Below are positions 42,344 through 54,371 of a stretch of 64,000 nucleotides of DNA, piece after piece (within the stretch, counting starts at the first letter, position 1; every line of letters begins with the position of its first letter). The stretch is taken from NCBI RefSeq assembly GCF_035046485.1, contig NC_085138.1, positions 447,183,204 through 447,247,203 on the forward strand, given 5' to 3'. The position numbers were made by a program, and so were the translations under genes. Below the pieces are notes generated by a model. That model worked only from the letters and a program-made list of their open reading frames with translations. It had not been told where the DNA came from and did not search any database. The DNA is from Aedes albopictus (taxonomy: Eukaryota > Arthropoda > Insecta > Diptera > Culicidae).

Positions 42344-42836
42344 ACATAAGAATAGCAATACAGATCGCCTGTTCCAGTGGTAGGAGTCCACTAATCAGGT
42401 GACCCCTAATTCAAGGTGTTATACGGCTTTACGCTTACCGTGTCTAGGAATGAATGGTTAGGGGGGTCTTATAAAAACCTAATCGCAAACGGAGCCTGTG
42501 GAGTACCAGGACACCCTCCACAATGTTTTGCCCTTACTGCGCTAACCGGAGCAATAGTGCGGTGGACCTTGTGTTTCTCCGTGACAATCAGCTACCTTTC
42601 TTCAATCTCATACTTGAGGCTGAATAAGGGCGGGATTATGAAGATGTTATTGATTGGTTTAAATTTTCACCTATATGGTTTCGCATTATGCGTTTTACAC
42701 AGTGTATTCTGTGCATCCTCGCCTTTGGCGCATTCAAATCGATACCGATCTGGCTTGATTGTTGCTGTTCTTTTTTGTGCTGTGATTGTTAAGAGTTTAA
42801 TCTTGCCTAGATTGGGTAGTGGCTACGGTTAGGATA
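42344..42836 (+). other. Possible 5' leader of the LOA-type LINE
   Basis: A 138-codon frame at 42,416-42,832 has no recognised domain. Directly upstream of the endonuclease it may be the LINE leader or a decayed ORF1, but I cannot show that. Confidence 0.3.
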
Positions 42837-44910
42837 GCTCAGATCAATCTTCAGCACAAAAGAACAGTAACGATCAATCTTTGCACACTTATGCAAAATG
42901 GTACAGCCCAAGTGGGGTTAGTCTAGGAACCTTATTTTTGTAAGGGGAATTTCTATCTAGGAATCTTTGTAAATCCGGTGTTTGCTATTTTCAATAAAAA
43001 CGAAATGGCAAACTCGCATGCCATGCCTCGAGCATGTGTGCTTGTCAACAACGCAATCGTTGCTACACTCATCTCTGCACTAACCACTAGAGATGTATGT
43101 GCTATCACAATCGATGTATCTGTTGGAAACCTCAACAGGAAATACATTTATTGTTCGGTTTATTTACCGCATGATAAACCATCCCCTACGGATGCTTTCA
43201 AGCAAGTCATCGCATACTTCAAAAGGCCTTCCGCTAATTATTGGCAGTGATGCTAAACCTCACCATATAATCTCTGGGGCAGCTCAGACATCAATTTGAT
43301 AGGCTCCAGTTTGATGGAACACTTAAGTAGTACAAATCTTGGATTACTTAACATGGGCAACCGCCCAACCTTCATGGTATCTGCTTGAGAGGAAGTGTTA
43401 GACATAACACTTTGATCTAGCAGAAACAGTCACGAGCTGACCAATTGGCATGTGTCTGATGAAGAATCTTTATCTGACCATCGCTACATCTTTTTTGAAC
43501 ATGTGAGTGAATGTGTTTACCGATTTAGTTGCAGCGAAATTTCATGAACACTCGTTGATACTACAATGGCCTTCATCATGGAAGCTTTTGAAGAAATGCC
43601 CTCTAGCCTCTACGGTCTGTGAAGATCACAAGAGGAACTCCTTGATGGAACTCTGATCTGGCGAAACTCAGGAAACAATGTAGAAAGAGTTGGAACAGAC
43701 GACGTTCGGCTGGTTTGGAGGCTTTTAGGTCGGCTCGCATGGCCTACCGGAAAGCTCTCCGGTCTGCTGAACGATCCGACTGGAAAAACCTTTATACAAA
43801 TGTTTCCAGTTTGAGTGAAGTCGGTTGGTTAAACAAAATCCTTGCGAAATCTAAGGATTTCCGAGTGAACGAACTTCGTTTGCCAAATGGCGGTTTGACT
43901 TCCTCTGATGAAGAAGTTCTGGAATGCATATTCAGTACACACTTCCCCGGATGTGTGGATATTACATCTTCGGATGAACTTGATGTCTTTTCTTGTACTT
44001 ATGACTCTCTGGCTTCGGCTCGGAGTATCATAACTTTACAATCGATTGAATGGACACTAAAAAGCTTTGCTCCTTTCAAATCTCCTGGGACAGATGGGAT
44101 TTATCCAGTTTTGCTTCAGAAGGGAATAAATTATTTCAAACATGTTTTGAAAACACTACTAGTTTGCAGTTTTGCTACAGGCTATATTCCCAAATCCTGG
44201 CGGGATATTACTGTGAAGTTTATTCCGAAAGTGGGTCGTGCGTCGTATGAAGAAGCAAAGAATTTCAGAACTATCAGTTTGACCTCTTTTCTTCTTGGAA
44301 CGCATTGTTGATCATCACATCCGCACGCTATGTCCAAAGGGAAGTATTATGTACCTCAAATGTTATTCACTAAGATCATAGCTTTGGACCTCTAGTTTCA
44401 GAATCTGTGCGGTTTAAAATATTTCATCTTGGGTTTTTTATATTTTTGATTTTTTTCGTATTTTCCCATACAAATATCAAAAAAGCCATTTTAGGGTCAA
44501 TTTCGTCCCATATAAAAATGTATGGGAAAAAACCCAAGATGGATTATTTTAAACCACACATTTTCTGAATCTAGAGGTCCAAAAATGTGGTTCTAGCGAA
44601 TAAATTTTGAGGTACATTCAATTTTCATAATACTTTCCTTTGGACATAGCGTGATCCGTGATGTTCATCTGGCCAATGTGCCTCTTCATGTGAACCAACA
44701 TGCCTACCAATCTGGAAAATCCACTGTGCCTCTTTTACACAATGTTATTTACGACATCGAGAAGGCATTCGCTAAAAAGCAATCCTGCTTGGGTGTTTCC
44801 TTAGATATCGAGGGTGCCTTTGACAACGTGCCTTTCGATGCCATATTGGAAGCCGAACGGGGACATTTGCGGATACTTGAAATGCTCCCCGTTAATGCGG
44901 AGTAACTAGG
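42837..44910 (+). pseudogene. LOA/Lian-type LINE 5' fragment (endonuclease and part of RT)
   Basis: The endonuclease start is recognisable as 'AQINLQHKRT' just after 42,837, and frameshifted endonuclease remnants follow to about 43,500. 43,715-44,300 encodes the pre-RT and RT start ('KSPGTDGIYPVLLQKG', 'YIPKSWRDITVKFIPK'). After the MITE at 44,324-44,653 the RT resumes at 44,654 with 'VNQHAYQSGKST' and 'GVSLDIEGAFDN'. It then stops short of the catalytic F/YADD motif. An extra base near 44,297 and several stops show it is dead. Confidence 0.75.
44324..44653. mobile_element. 330-bp palindromic MITE inserted in the LINE
   Basis: Ends CACGCTATGTCCAAAGG in inverted orientation, with complementarity extending through most of the element ('ttggacctctag', 'cccaagatg'). 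It is flanked by the 5-bp duplication ATCCG (44,319-44,323 and 44,654-44,658). Removing one copy and the insert gives back a continuous LINE frame at that point, which confirms the boundaries. Confidence 0.8.
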
Positions 44911-45009
44911 GTTGTTATTGTGAGTCATTTGGGATATTTTTAGCCGAAGCTTGCCCGTCTCCAAAATAATTCGGATTCGTTAATTAATTTTCTTTTAATA
45001 ATGTATCTT

Positions 45010-45133
45010 TCAACCCTAAAAGGAATACCTTCATGGCCTCAGTTTCGTCACCTGGCTGAGTGTGTTCCATCAAAGACGAGCTCTGAAAGGCGCCTGGGGT
45101 CCAATGGACCCCAGGTATCCCTTTTAGGGTTAA
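45010..45133. mobile_element. TTAA-type MITE
   Basis: Left 'caaccctaaaaggaatacct' is answered by 'aggtatcccttttagggtta' on the right. TTAA is intact only on the right (TCAA on the left). 'ctggggtcc...ggaccccag' makes a small inner hairpin. Confidence 0.6.
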
Positions 45134-45303
45134 ACTAAATATTTTTAATTCAAATTAAGTGCATTTACCGCGTATTGATTTCAGAAATGATTTTATGATC
45201 TATGACCACGTCTGTGACTGTCATGCAAAAGGCAAAACCTTGGCGAATCGAATCTGCTGATTATAGCTCGGCATCGATGTGGATTTACCCATAGGCGATA
45301 GCT

Positions 45304-45420
45304 AACTAGTCGGCTCTTCCATTCCTACGGCGTTCTTATGGGAGTGATGTCATGTTTACAAATATGAAACATGACGTCACTCCCATAAGAACGCCGTAGG
45401 AATGAAAGAGCCGACTAGTT
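45304..45420. mobile_element. Near-perfect 117-bp palindrome
   Basis: Arms of about 54 bp begin AACTAGTCGGCTCTT on both strands and differ at only a few positions. The centre is 'tttacaaatatgaaa'. Probably a foldback MITE. Confidence 0.7.
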
Positions 45421-45469
45421 TCCTTTCGCCGCACCTTAGGTAATCCACATCGGCTCGGCATTTATTACC

Positions 45470-45701
45470 TACACAGATCGAAAAAAGGCTATCACAGAAG
45501 TTTCATGACATATCATGTAAAAGTCATAAAATATCATGTGAACTTCCATTAAATGTCGTGAAATTCAGCACGACTCTGTGTGTTTACATGGCATATAACA
45601 GAAATTTACATGGTATATCATGTAAACCATCATTACACTACGTGTACATGACTGAACTGAAGTTTTCATGACATGTAAATCTCATTATTTTTATCTGTGT
45701 A
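45470..45701. mobile_element. TACACAG-type MITE, short copy
   Basis: Left TACACAGAT, right ATCTGTGTA, interior 'catgacatatcatgtaaa' phrases as in 34,075-34,648. Confidence 0.6.
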
Positions 45702-46349
45702 CCTCACATTTCAATGTTATAGTTAAATTCATGTTTAACCATTACAGGAGATCGCAGCAGGCTGTGCGCGCGAGCGGCTGCGTTTTCAAAACTGTCAAGC
45801 GCTTTCTTCGCTCCGTGTTGCTTTGAATATGGCCAGCCGAATTGAGAAACGGCTGATGGTGCTATGTCTTTCGCAAATTTTACCTCGGTATTCAACATAT
45901 TTCTCTCACCTGACAGTTTAGCGGATCGAGTTCTGTTGAGTAAGATAATTCGTTTACTAGATTGGTACTAGATTTTGTCTTATTCTCATCGGGGTGCCGG
46001 AATTCACCTTCATTTTCGGACGATTTCCGTGTAACTTTTACTGATATTGCTGCTGGATTTCCTGGAGACGCAAATGAAAGTCAATAATAATTTCATCTCT
46101 AGAGTACTGGACTTCGTGTAATTTGGTGATTTTGATCCTGTATATAGTTTTGGTGCCTAAGACCGGGTAAAGGCGCTTAAGCCTAGGCTTGAGAGCCAGG
46201 GCATACGGGGGAAATATCGTTGTCCCATCCCAGAGGAAATGTAGTGACATTAACATTCTTAGCAAAGTCACTCCCAACGAAGCGGTATGTTCTCTTTTTT
46301 CATGGAATGGTTGATTGGGCTTGAAGGCCTTTCTCAAGTATCCAATTGA
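45702..46349. other. Interval without recognised genes
   Basis: Low-repeat sequence. Minus-strand frames of 60-99 codons have no recognisable domain. Confidence 0.35.
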
Positions 46350-46450
46350 TTAACCGTTATGTGTCCGACAAACTGTTTGCTTTTTTCTACACCGTGTATT
46401 TTAAATGGGTGCTGGGTATCCGGGTACCCTGTCGGCCACATAAGGGTTAA
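46350..46450. mobile_element. TTAA-flanked MITE
   Basis: TTAACCGTTATGTGTCCGAC on the left, TTAACCCTTATGTGGCCGAC on the minus strand at the right. About 100 bp with 'gggtatccgggtaccc' inside. Confidence 0.7.
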
Positions 46451-46639
46451 CTGAACTTTCTATTCAATCCCTCAGCTGTCGCAAGGACGTTGCCAGGGCA
46501 GCTTTCGACCGTTGGAATATGGCGTCAATCTTGTCTTAAAATCAGGCCCAAACGGACGAGAAGAAGGCAAAGGGGCCAGAGGATACGTTGATGCAACAGA
46601 ATAACAGAGTTAATGTTGATATTCCTCGTGATTTCTTTC

Positions 46640-48060
46640 AGTGGATCTTACAGGATTTTCTCCGAAGTTGATTCCAAGATTTCATGCTGTGATTGTTCCA
46701 AGATTTCTCTTAGATATTTTTCTAGGATAACTCCCAGTGTTCTTCCTAGAATCACGGCCTAAAATTGTCCCAGCGTCCGTTGGGATTTTCCTTCTGGGAT
46801 TTTATTAATAGATATTGCATGGGTTCTTGTACTGATACGACGATTTTCTCGGAATACATCTGGGATAATGTACGAAATTCCTTGTGAGAAGTTCTGAGAG
46901 AAATATTGGAAGAAAATTTGGCGGAATTTCGCGATGAATTCCGAGAAGAACTATTGAAGAAATAACGAGAAAAACATTGGAAGAAATTTTAGGAATAATT
47001 CTAGGGAGTTATTGTGTGGGGATATATAAGGGAGTAGCTCTGGAAACCATTAAGAGAAGTTCTCAAACGAAATACGGGAGATATCTGGAGAAGAGCTCCA
47101 AGATAAACCCTGTTTCATTAGGAGAAATCCCTGAAACAGCTAATGAAAATTATCCCAACAAACCCGAAAAACAGTTGGAAAACTAAAAAACCAAACCAAA
47201 ACAACGCTAAGAGAAATCTCCCCAGAACCTCTGGTAGAAATTCCGTGAAGTACTCCTGAAAAACCCATGAAGAGAAAAGAAATCCCATTTTTATGGCAAT
47301 TTCTCTGGGAATTCCTTCCGAAATTTATCTCTGACATCCTTTGGCATTTCCTTTGGAAAATCCTCTAATAATTAATTACTTTTGAAATTTCTTCGACACT
47401 CTTGTGGAAACTCCTTTTCCGATTCCTACGGGAGTTGATTAGGTGGTATTTCCCGTGGAAATCAGTTCGGCGAATTCCCTGTGATTTTTTCTGGTAATAT
47501 CTTTGGAATTACCTTTCGTGGACATTCTATGGAAATTTCTTTGCAAATACTTTCAGCATTTTCTATTAGAATCGGTCCAGCAATTCCCTTCAGCATTATT
47601 TTTTTGGAGTTCTCTTGGACAATTTTTTCGGCTATTTCTTTGTAATATTGTTTGGCAACTGTTTTGAAAACTTCTTTACCAATTATTTCCAGAATTGATT
47701 TTGATTATTATTTTTAGAATTTTTTTTTGGAAAACTCATACGTAATGTTTATTTTTTTTATTATTATTTCAGTAATTTCATTTGGAGTTTTACCAGTAAT
47801 TTCTTTGGTAAATAATTTGGCAATTTTTTTGATAGTTCCTTCGAGTTCATTAGACAGATACTTTGAAAATGGCATAGTAAATTAACTCTTAAATTTCTCT
47901 TTAACTGTTGGAAATTGCTCTGGTATTCACTTTGGTTGTTTTTTTTTAGAATTCCGTCAGCTATTGCTTTTTAGCGAATTTAAAAAAAATCCAAGAATTT
48001 TGAATGGGATGGCAAGGAATTATCAAAGGAATAACCAAAAGAATTCCCGAAAACAATTTT
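46640..48060. repeat. Degenerate GGAATTTCTTTGG-type repeat
   Basis: Units such as 'gaatttctttggcaatttc' with drifting sequence and sense, becoming T-rich after 47,500. No gene seen. Confidence 0.55.
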
Positions 48061-48065
48061 GCCCT

Positions 48066-48191
48066 CTAATGCTTGTTCTTTGACAGATACGCGTATTTCA
48101 AATACCACTTGCAGTCTGGAGGACAGCTAGATTAGCGAAAGACTGCAAATAGTAGTCTAAATACGTGTATCTGTCAAAGGATAAGCGTTAG
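48066..48191. mobile_element. Inverted-repeat MITE with GACAGATAC arms
   Basis: Left 'ctttgacagatacgcgtatt' and right 'aatacgtgtatctgtcaaag' are inverted copies, as are the flanking CTAATGCTT and AAGCGTTAG. 126 bp. Confidence 0.65.
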
Positions 48192-48429
48192 ATGATGGTG
48201 GTCAAAGGTACAAAACTAATTACACTTAATCAAAAAATAAAAAAAAAACGAAGAATAGCTGAAGAAATTTTCGAAACAAATACATATTATATTTACGTAT
48301 TGAGTGGTATGCTGTAAATGATATACCGCGCGGCGTTTGTAACGTTTCAAAACGCGCATTTGCACGAACTTCCACGCGGCAAATCCTTCTAGATACGCAA
48401 GGAATCCCCAACAGCATTTCTCAATCAAT

Positions 48430-48790
48430 TCAGATAAAAAGACCACAGTAATTTCAGAAGGAATATCCAAAGATATTCTATAAGAGTTCCCTGGAGAATT
48501 GCCAAAGCAATTTTCGAAGAAGTTCCCAGAGGAATTGCCTGATTATGAAAATAATAGCCGAAGAGATTCTTAAAGAAAAAATTCAAATGAGATCTCAAAT
48601 GAAATGCTGAAGAGCTTTCCGAAGGAAATACTGAATCAATTAGGAACCGAAAGAATCTCCGCAGCAATTTCCAAAGCAATTTTCGAGAAAATTTCAAAAC
48701 AAGTGAAGCAAAGCAAAGTTTGCAAATAAAATGGTTAGGGAATATCCAAAGAGATTTCCTGAAAAAACCTAAAAAGTTTCGAAATTTGTC
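48430..48790. repeat. Degenerate GAAGAATTTCC-type repeat
   Basis: Diverged units like 'ccaaagcaattttcgaagaa'. No gene. Confidence 0.5.
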
Positions 48791-48799
48791 GTTCTTTTG

Positions 48800-49135
48800 A
48801 GCAAATCTGATTGAAATGGTTCAGAATGTGAGATATATAACGCTTAGACCAAACTGGCAGCTCTTAAGGACACTAGTGCTACGTAGTGGTTGAAATTCGA
48901 ACTAAACTGTTTTCTACACGGAAGCTTTCATTCGGCTGAGCAGCTTTGCTGAAGACTGTGCTGTTCAAAGTAGTCCAGAATGAGAGATATACGATATCCT
49001 GTCCCAACTGGTAGCTTGTCAAAACACTAACGCCACGAAGGGAGCGAATTTTGAATGAAAATGTTTACTAGATGGAAGCTTTCATCCTTCTCGACAACAG
49101 TATTTTTCTAAGTTTTCCAGAGCGTGAGATACACT
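48800..49135. repeat. Two diverged tandem units of ~150 bp
   Basis: 'gagatatataacgcttagacc' and 'gagatatacgatatcctgtcc' start equivalent segments, each followed by an '...actggcagcttnt' region and 'ggaagctttcat'. A third unit start, 'gagatacactgga', was used as target by the SINE that follows. Confidence 0.5.
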
Positions 49136-49139
49136 GGAA

Positions 49140-49414
49140 GGGTCTCCAGTTAGCCAAGTGGTTAAGGCTATGGAACGACAATCCGGAGACGGCGGGTTCG
49201 ATTCTCGTTCCGGTCGGGAAAATTTTCTCGACTCCTTGGGCATAGTGTATCACTGTACTTGCCTCACTATGTACAAATTCATGCAATGGCAGGCAAAGAA
49301 AGCCCTTCAATTAATAACTGTGGAAGTGCTCTGAGAACACTAAGTTGAAGAGGGGCAGGCCAAGTTCCAATGAGAACGTCAAGTCATAAAGAAGAAAAAG
49401 AAGAAGAAGAAGAA
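49140..49414 (+). mobile_element. Full-length tRNA-derived SINE (Feilai-like)
   Basis: 275 bp with A box TAGCCAAGTGG and B box GGTTCGATTC in the head, a non-tRNA body ('gcatagtgtatcact', 'gagaacactaagttgaag') and a (GAA)n tail. Perfect 14-bp duplication GAGATACACTGGAA at 49,126-49,139 and 49,415-49,428. RNA polymerase III would transcribe it, and a LINE would supply the reverse transcriptase. Confidence 0.88.
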
Positions 49415-49544
49415 GAGATACACTGGAACCTGTTTTTATGTGTGTATAAATAAAAAAGGCATAAAAAGAGAAAATGTTGTGTATAAATTGAGTCAGGGCT
49501 TTAAAGAGTTCGTGAGAACAGATCTTGATCCTGCGCATTTGAGA

Positions 49545-49880
49545 TGGGGTCAAAGAGGTTTCCAGAAAGTTTCCAGAGAGCCCAAAAGAGGAGATTCCAA
49601 GGGGTCATCAGGGTTACAGTTGCGTTTTAAGGGCGTTCTGTCAGGTTTGGTAGGTGTTTTGATGGGATTACGGGGATTTCAGTGGCGATTCAGAAGATCT
49701 TAGGAGCCTCTTAAGGACGTTACAAGGGGTTGCAGGGGCGTTTCAAGGTATTTCAGAGAGTTTCAAGGGATTTTTAGGTGCGTTCCAAATTGATTATGTT
49801 CATTTCAATTGCGTTTCAATGTGAATACGAAGGTTTCAGGGGCGTTTCGAGGCATTTTAGGTCAGGGTCTTATCAGGGGG
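49545..49880. repeat. Degenerate GTTTCAGGGGCG-type repeat
   Basis: Same family as 9,370-10,740: 'gtttcaggggcgtttcgagg' and variants. A short frame of 87 codons overlaps it. Confidence 0.55.
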
Positions 49881-49895
49881 GTTTCAGGAACATCC

Positions 49896-50021
49896 TTAAC
49901 CTTCCGTAACTCGCGCGGTTGGCCACCATCACCAGAACCACGCTAATGCTGAGTACAAAAAGCGAGATTTTGTCATCGTGTTGTACAAGAACATACAACA
50001 GCGCGATCACTCGAGTGTTAA
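49896..50021. mobile_element. TTAA-flanked MITE, inverted relative of 39,402
   Basis: TTAACCTTCCGTAACTCGCG on the left and, on the minus strand, TTAACACTCGAGTGATCGCG on the right. Internal 'tgttgtacaa' is shared with the copy at 39,402-39,524. Confidence 0.65.
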
Positions 50022-50766
50022 ATAAAAAGGGGTTCAGGGACATTTCAAATAGATTATGTAGGTCGAAGATATTTTAGCCAGAGTTGATGTACACGTGCTG
50101 TAGTCCCATGTACGGGAGCCACATGGCAAGCGAGCTCTCAGGAGCTCTGTACATTTTGAGACTGAAAGTTGTGTGCCTCATTTATCCCAAGATGTGTCTC
50201 ATGAGCTTCGTCTCATGCGCTGATTTAATTAGAAAATTTCACGACAAAAACTTCCTAAACGAACGAGAATTGAAACCTTAACCTTTGCATTGAGAGTCCT
50301 AGTCGTATCTTATAGACCAACCAGACACTTGAGTTGTGTACGGAAAAAAGTTGATAAGGTTCTTCGTTACCAATAAGTTGTTTTTCATCTTAGATACCAA
50401 CAGCTCACGCAGCGCATGAGACGAGCTCCCCGGGAGCTATGCGCCTAGCTCGCACCCACCAAAATTTCATGAGCCTCCTAGCAGCGCAGCACACTGCGAT
50501 TTTGAAGAGCTGGGAGACAATTTGGTAGGAGGCTCGCTGTCACATTTATGTACACATGAGCAATGGGAAACTCTGATTTGAGCAAGCAAGATTCGAATTA
50601 TATAAAGCTTTCACGCCGAATAAATCAGTTGCAGAGGTGAGGTTGACGAGAACTATACATTCCATCAAATATTACAGGAATAAACATCGTTTTTTGGTTA
50701 AAAAAAGTTGTATGCTGATAACTCGGCGGTAAAGCAATCTCGGTCATAGTTCAAAAATTGCTAATA
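50022..50766. other. Interval with GAGCTC-rich segments, no gene
   Basis: 'gagctctcaggagctctg' near 50,130, 'cttcgtctcatgcgctg' near 50,205 and the converse 'cgcatgagacgagctccc' near 50,415 suggest a decayed inverted-repeat element. No frames of note. Confidence 0.35.
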
Positions 50767-50928
50767 TGGGAGCATCCATTAAGTACGTCGCGCTAAAATT
50801 GGGAATTTTCGACCCCCCCCCCCTCCCCCCTTCGTACGGGTTTTTCCTATACTTAATACTTTGCTTGTCACACTCTCACAAACCCCCCCTCTCCCTTAGA
50901 ACCGTGACGTACCATTAGGATGGCCCCT
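50767..50928. mobile_element. Diverged MITE with CCATCCATTAAGTACGTC-type ends
   Basis: Left 'catccattaagtacgtcgcg' corresponds on the minus strand to 'catcctaatggtacgtcacg' at the right. The poly-C stretches at 50,813-50,828 and near 50,884 lie in the same strand, so the inner parts are not simple inverted copies. Confidence 0.5.
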
Positions 50929-53900
50929 ATCTTGGCAATGTGAATTAGGTATACAACGTATCCATCGATTGAAAAATTTCCTGCAGCTTCAATTGTTTTC
51001 TATCTAATAATTTCAAACTTGAGTATCCCGAAAGTAAATTCCACTCTCCCTCTAGATCTCTGTCAACCATATAATCAAGTGTTAAATTCAATAGACCTGA
51101 CGACGTTTTAGGACGACAACCGATCAAATGTAATTTCCTCGAGCTCATGCTCGAGTCTGGTTCAGTGGTTCGTTACAAACCTCGTCAGTGTGCCCCCCTT
51201 CGGAGACGAACAAGTGGCATAATGAAAAACAACATTCAATTTGAAAACCAAACCGAAACGAGCTGATTGTAGCCGCCGTACCAGCCAACCTAAGTATATA
51301 TAGAGATACACAGAGGCACTCCCCAGCTTCTCGCATAAACATCAATTTATCCTCGCCCGCTTCCCTGTCTACACGAGCCGGATCGACCGACGACGAAGGG
51401 ATGACGGTGGGAGGCCTCATGTGCGGTGTAGGTACAACATCCCACCACACCGTTTGGTTACATCAAGATTTATATCCCCCATAAAGAAGCTTCCCGCATT
51501 CTCCACCAAAGGCGGTGGGTACCATGACTTCGAACCCGGAGGGGAGGGGGGACGAACAACTTGACTCCCCCACTCCTCGACCCACCCAACCGATCCATCC
51601 ATCCGTAAAGCTTAGGATCAAATCCTGCTCCTCGCACTTCGCCACACTTTTTCGGTTCCCACGGCCACGATGCGATATATCCGCTCGAGACTCATCGCTC
51701 CATGACACCGTAAAATGCGACGCTGAAACCTTAAATCAATATTAAAAAGTGTTCGCAGTTCCCACGCCGGCCATCTCCTTTCTCCGTCATCCCAGTCAAT
51801 GCAGGGGTTCCCATTTCGCAGGTATAGATCACCTCAGGTAGCTTTGGGCGAGTTCTGGAAGTTCTGCGACTTCTTTTATCGAAAATTTCTGAAAAACGAG
51901 AAGCACAGTATGGAACAGCTTGAGAACCCCTGCTCTAAATATTGGTGCTCTTGTTCACCTGTTTACTTCGCGATCGATCTACCTACTCTTTCGCCGTACG
52001 CCTTTCGTTTGATTTTCTAAGCTGTGATGCTGTCGCGTCCTCTCGACATGACACCCTCGTTTATTTTTGAGCCGGCCAACCGACCATCCCCAAAACCATA
52101 TCCTTCCCGAGAGACCAACAAGGACAACGCGGTTGCCTTATTGTGTCGCTAGCTCCCGCCGCCGGACGACGATGGATCCATGACGGCCATGAACATTACC
52201 GGATCCAGCGGCTCGATTATATTCCCACGGTCGTTGTGCGTTGTGTCGTCCTCCCACCTCCTAATACTTCCTCTCTCGGTACGCAATGGCGCTGCTGTTG
52301 GCTGGTGGTATGTACTTCCTTTTCTCTCAAAGGATCCCGCAGACGACGACGATGACGACGACTGGTTGACGTCCGTTTTCGTTGATGATGTTAGAAAACA
52401 ACACGGTGCGATGCTCTGCTCTTTTCCCAACTTGAATGGTCGGTCGTTTCTAGTGTAATAACGGCGGTGTACCGTTGCACTTACGTAAAACACGACCACC
52501 AAGATGCTGAAGGCCACTGATGATGATGATCACGATGATGATGACTGATGATGATGATTATGTTGTCAGCGGGCTTGCCTTTGCTGCTTAACCATGTTGT
52601 ACACCGATATTATACAATTCAATACTTTAAGCGATAGGCGATTCAACCGTACTATCTAGAGACCTGGTATTTGGTGCGATACTTTTAGAAAATCATAACT
52701 AAGCACTGAAGTTTGTATTATCTCTGGTGAGCATCACTCCAAAGCTAAGATTTGTAATACAAAGCGTTATACAAATATACAAGAAAGCTTTTGTTAAGCT
52801 TCGGCATAAATGACAGAAAATAAATAAAATGCAAAAATGTCGAACTCTCACGAGTCACGAGAGTAATTATCTGCTCTCATTTTAAGAACACCTATTATAA
52901 AATAAAAATCACATACAAAATTACCTAAATCTAGATTAGAACTCGAGACGTGTCGATTTCCAGCCGCATTTCTTCCTATCTGCACCATCCTACAGATGGT
53001 GAGTTGCAGCACCCAAAGCAAAACATAAACTTCCCTTGACTCAATAATGATAACTCCTGAACTTGTGTTCAGCAGTGGTGAACTAGCAAAGCACGTGGTA
53101 TCAACTGAACAACGCCTTATATTTCAGCAACTGTTCAGCCCAAAACATGTGTTTTCCATTCTAATTCCGCTGACAGTACAAAAACGTTTTGGTATTAATT
53201 GAAGATATTATTTCCATACACTGGAACTGAAGTAGGAATTGCGAAAGGAATATATTGTTATTTTTATTAATCAATATCGATCTTTATAAATGTATGACAA
53301 TATGTGGTGCGGTATGATGCATTCACAACATCTGCTCAGGTAGTCTAGTCATACTCAGTCGGAGTTCTGTGAAGCAAATTTTTGGAGTTTTGTTTTTGTA
53401 TGAGAATAGATATTATATTTAATCAAAAGTGATCATGGATGTGAAAGGGTACTTTATATGTGTCGACTTCTGAATGGTGTTTGGTTATCTAGGTTACTGT
53501 GGAAACAATATTCAGTGAACACGGCAGCACTGAAATGTTGAATGCATCGAACCAAACGTCTTGTACAACTGTACAGCTGCAGAAGATAAAAAAAAACATA
53601 ATAATCATGGTACAGTTTATCTAGTTACAGACATAAATGTCTCATTATTACGTTGATTACGTCTCTTGACACTAAACGTTGAGCTAGATAAATCTTTTCT
53701 GTGATTTGTTTAAAATGTTGGTTCTTTTATAATTTGGTATTCCAAAGAGTTTTAGCCATGATTAAGCCCATTATCCGTACAAAATTGCGAGTCGAAGTAT
53801 AACGGACTGAAATCGTCTATTCTACAAGTGAAAAGCACATTGCACAGGAACATATGCTTATTGATGCATCCGCTTAATAAGATGCAAACAAATGTTTTGT

Positions 53901-54198
53901 TAAACTATTTTGCGAAGGAATCGATGCTTGTCGAATAAAATTCTTATTAAACTTTTGAAAAGTGTTTAATTTATCAATTTATTTAGTTCTGCTGTCATTA
54001 CCATTATCAAGCAACAATTTAGCAAGCTTGCTTGTTTGTGACTTGCAATTGTTAGTTTAGCCGATATTTCTGCCGTTCGGCAAACTTTTAGACCAAACCA
54101 CAAGGCAAAAGTCGTCCATACATCGTTTCTTGATTGCACGCTTCGGAGCTGAGAAAATAGCAAGTGAGTGTAACTCTTTGAAAGTGAGTGTTCCCATC
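50929..54198. other. Low-repeat interval with GC-richer island
   Basis: 51,140-52,600 is GC-richer and free of degenerate repeats, ending in (GAT)n at 52,518-52,558. Frames of 60-122 codons on both strands are overlapping and lack domains. 52,620-54,198 is AT-rich with nothing recognisable. Host intronic or regulatory DNA is possible. Confidence 0.4.
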
Positions 54199-54371
54199 CA
54201 TCCCAAGTAACACACATGTTATATTAAAGTTACTACAGCGCAAGTTTTGGTTGTATGGAAGTTTATTTTACGTTATTTCAACACAATGTTAGAATTACGT
54301 AAAATAAACTTCTATACAACCAAAACTTGCGCTGTCGTAACTCTATTATAACATGTGTGTTGCTTGGGATG
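54199..54371. mobile_element. Near-perfect 173-bp palindrome
   Basis: Arms of about 75-80 bp begin CATCCCAAGTAACACACATG and CATCCCAAGCAACACACATG. The inner part 'aagttttggttgtat' is answered by 'atacaaccaaaactt'. Foldback MITE without coding capacity. Confidence 0.75.

Noticed and set aside
42416..42832. 138-codon membrane-like protein
   Set aside because: The hydrophobic composition is not supported by any family, and the position suggests LINE leader sequence. Left as unclassified.
49150..49225. tRNA gene candidates at 36.6, 38.3 and 49.2 kb
   Set aside because: A and B boxes are present, but each is the head of a SINE with body, tail and target duplications. The acceptor stem does not close.
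52149..52517. 122-codon minus-strand protein with Ser and Asp runs
   Set aside because: The Ser run comes from a GAC/GTC microsatellite. The opposite strand has an equally long frame, and there is no domain. Only the splice-donor idea was kept, at low interest.
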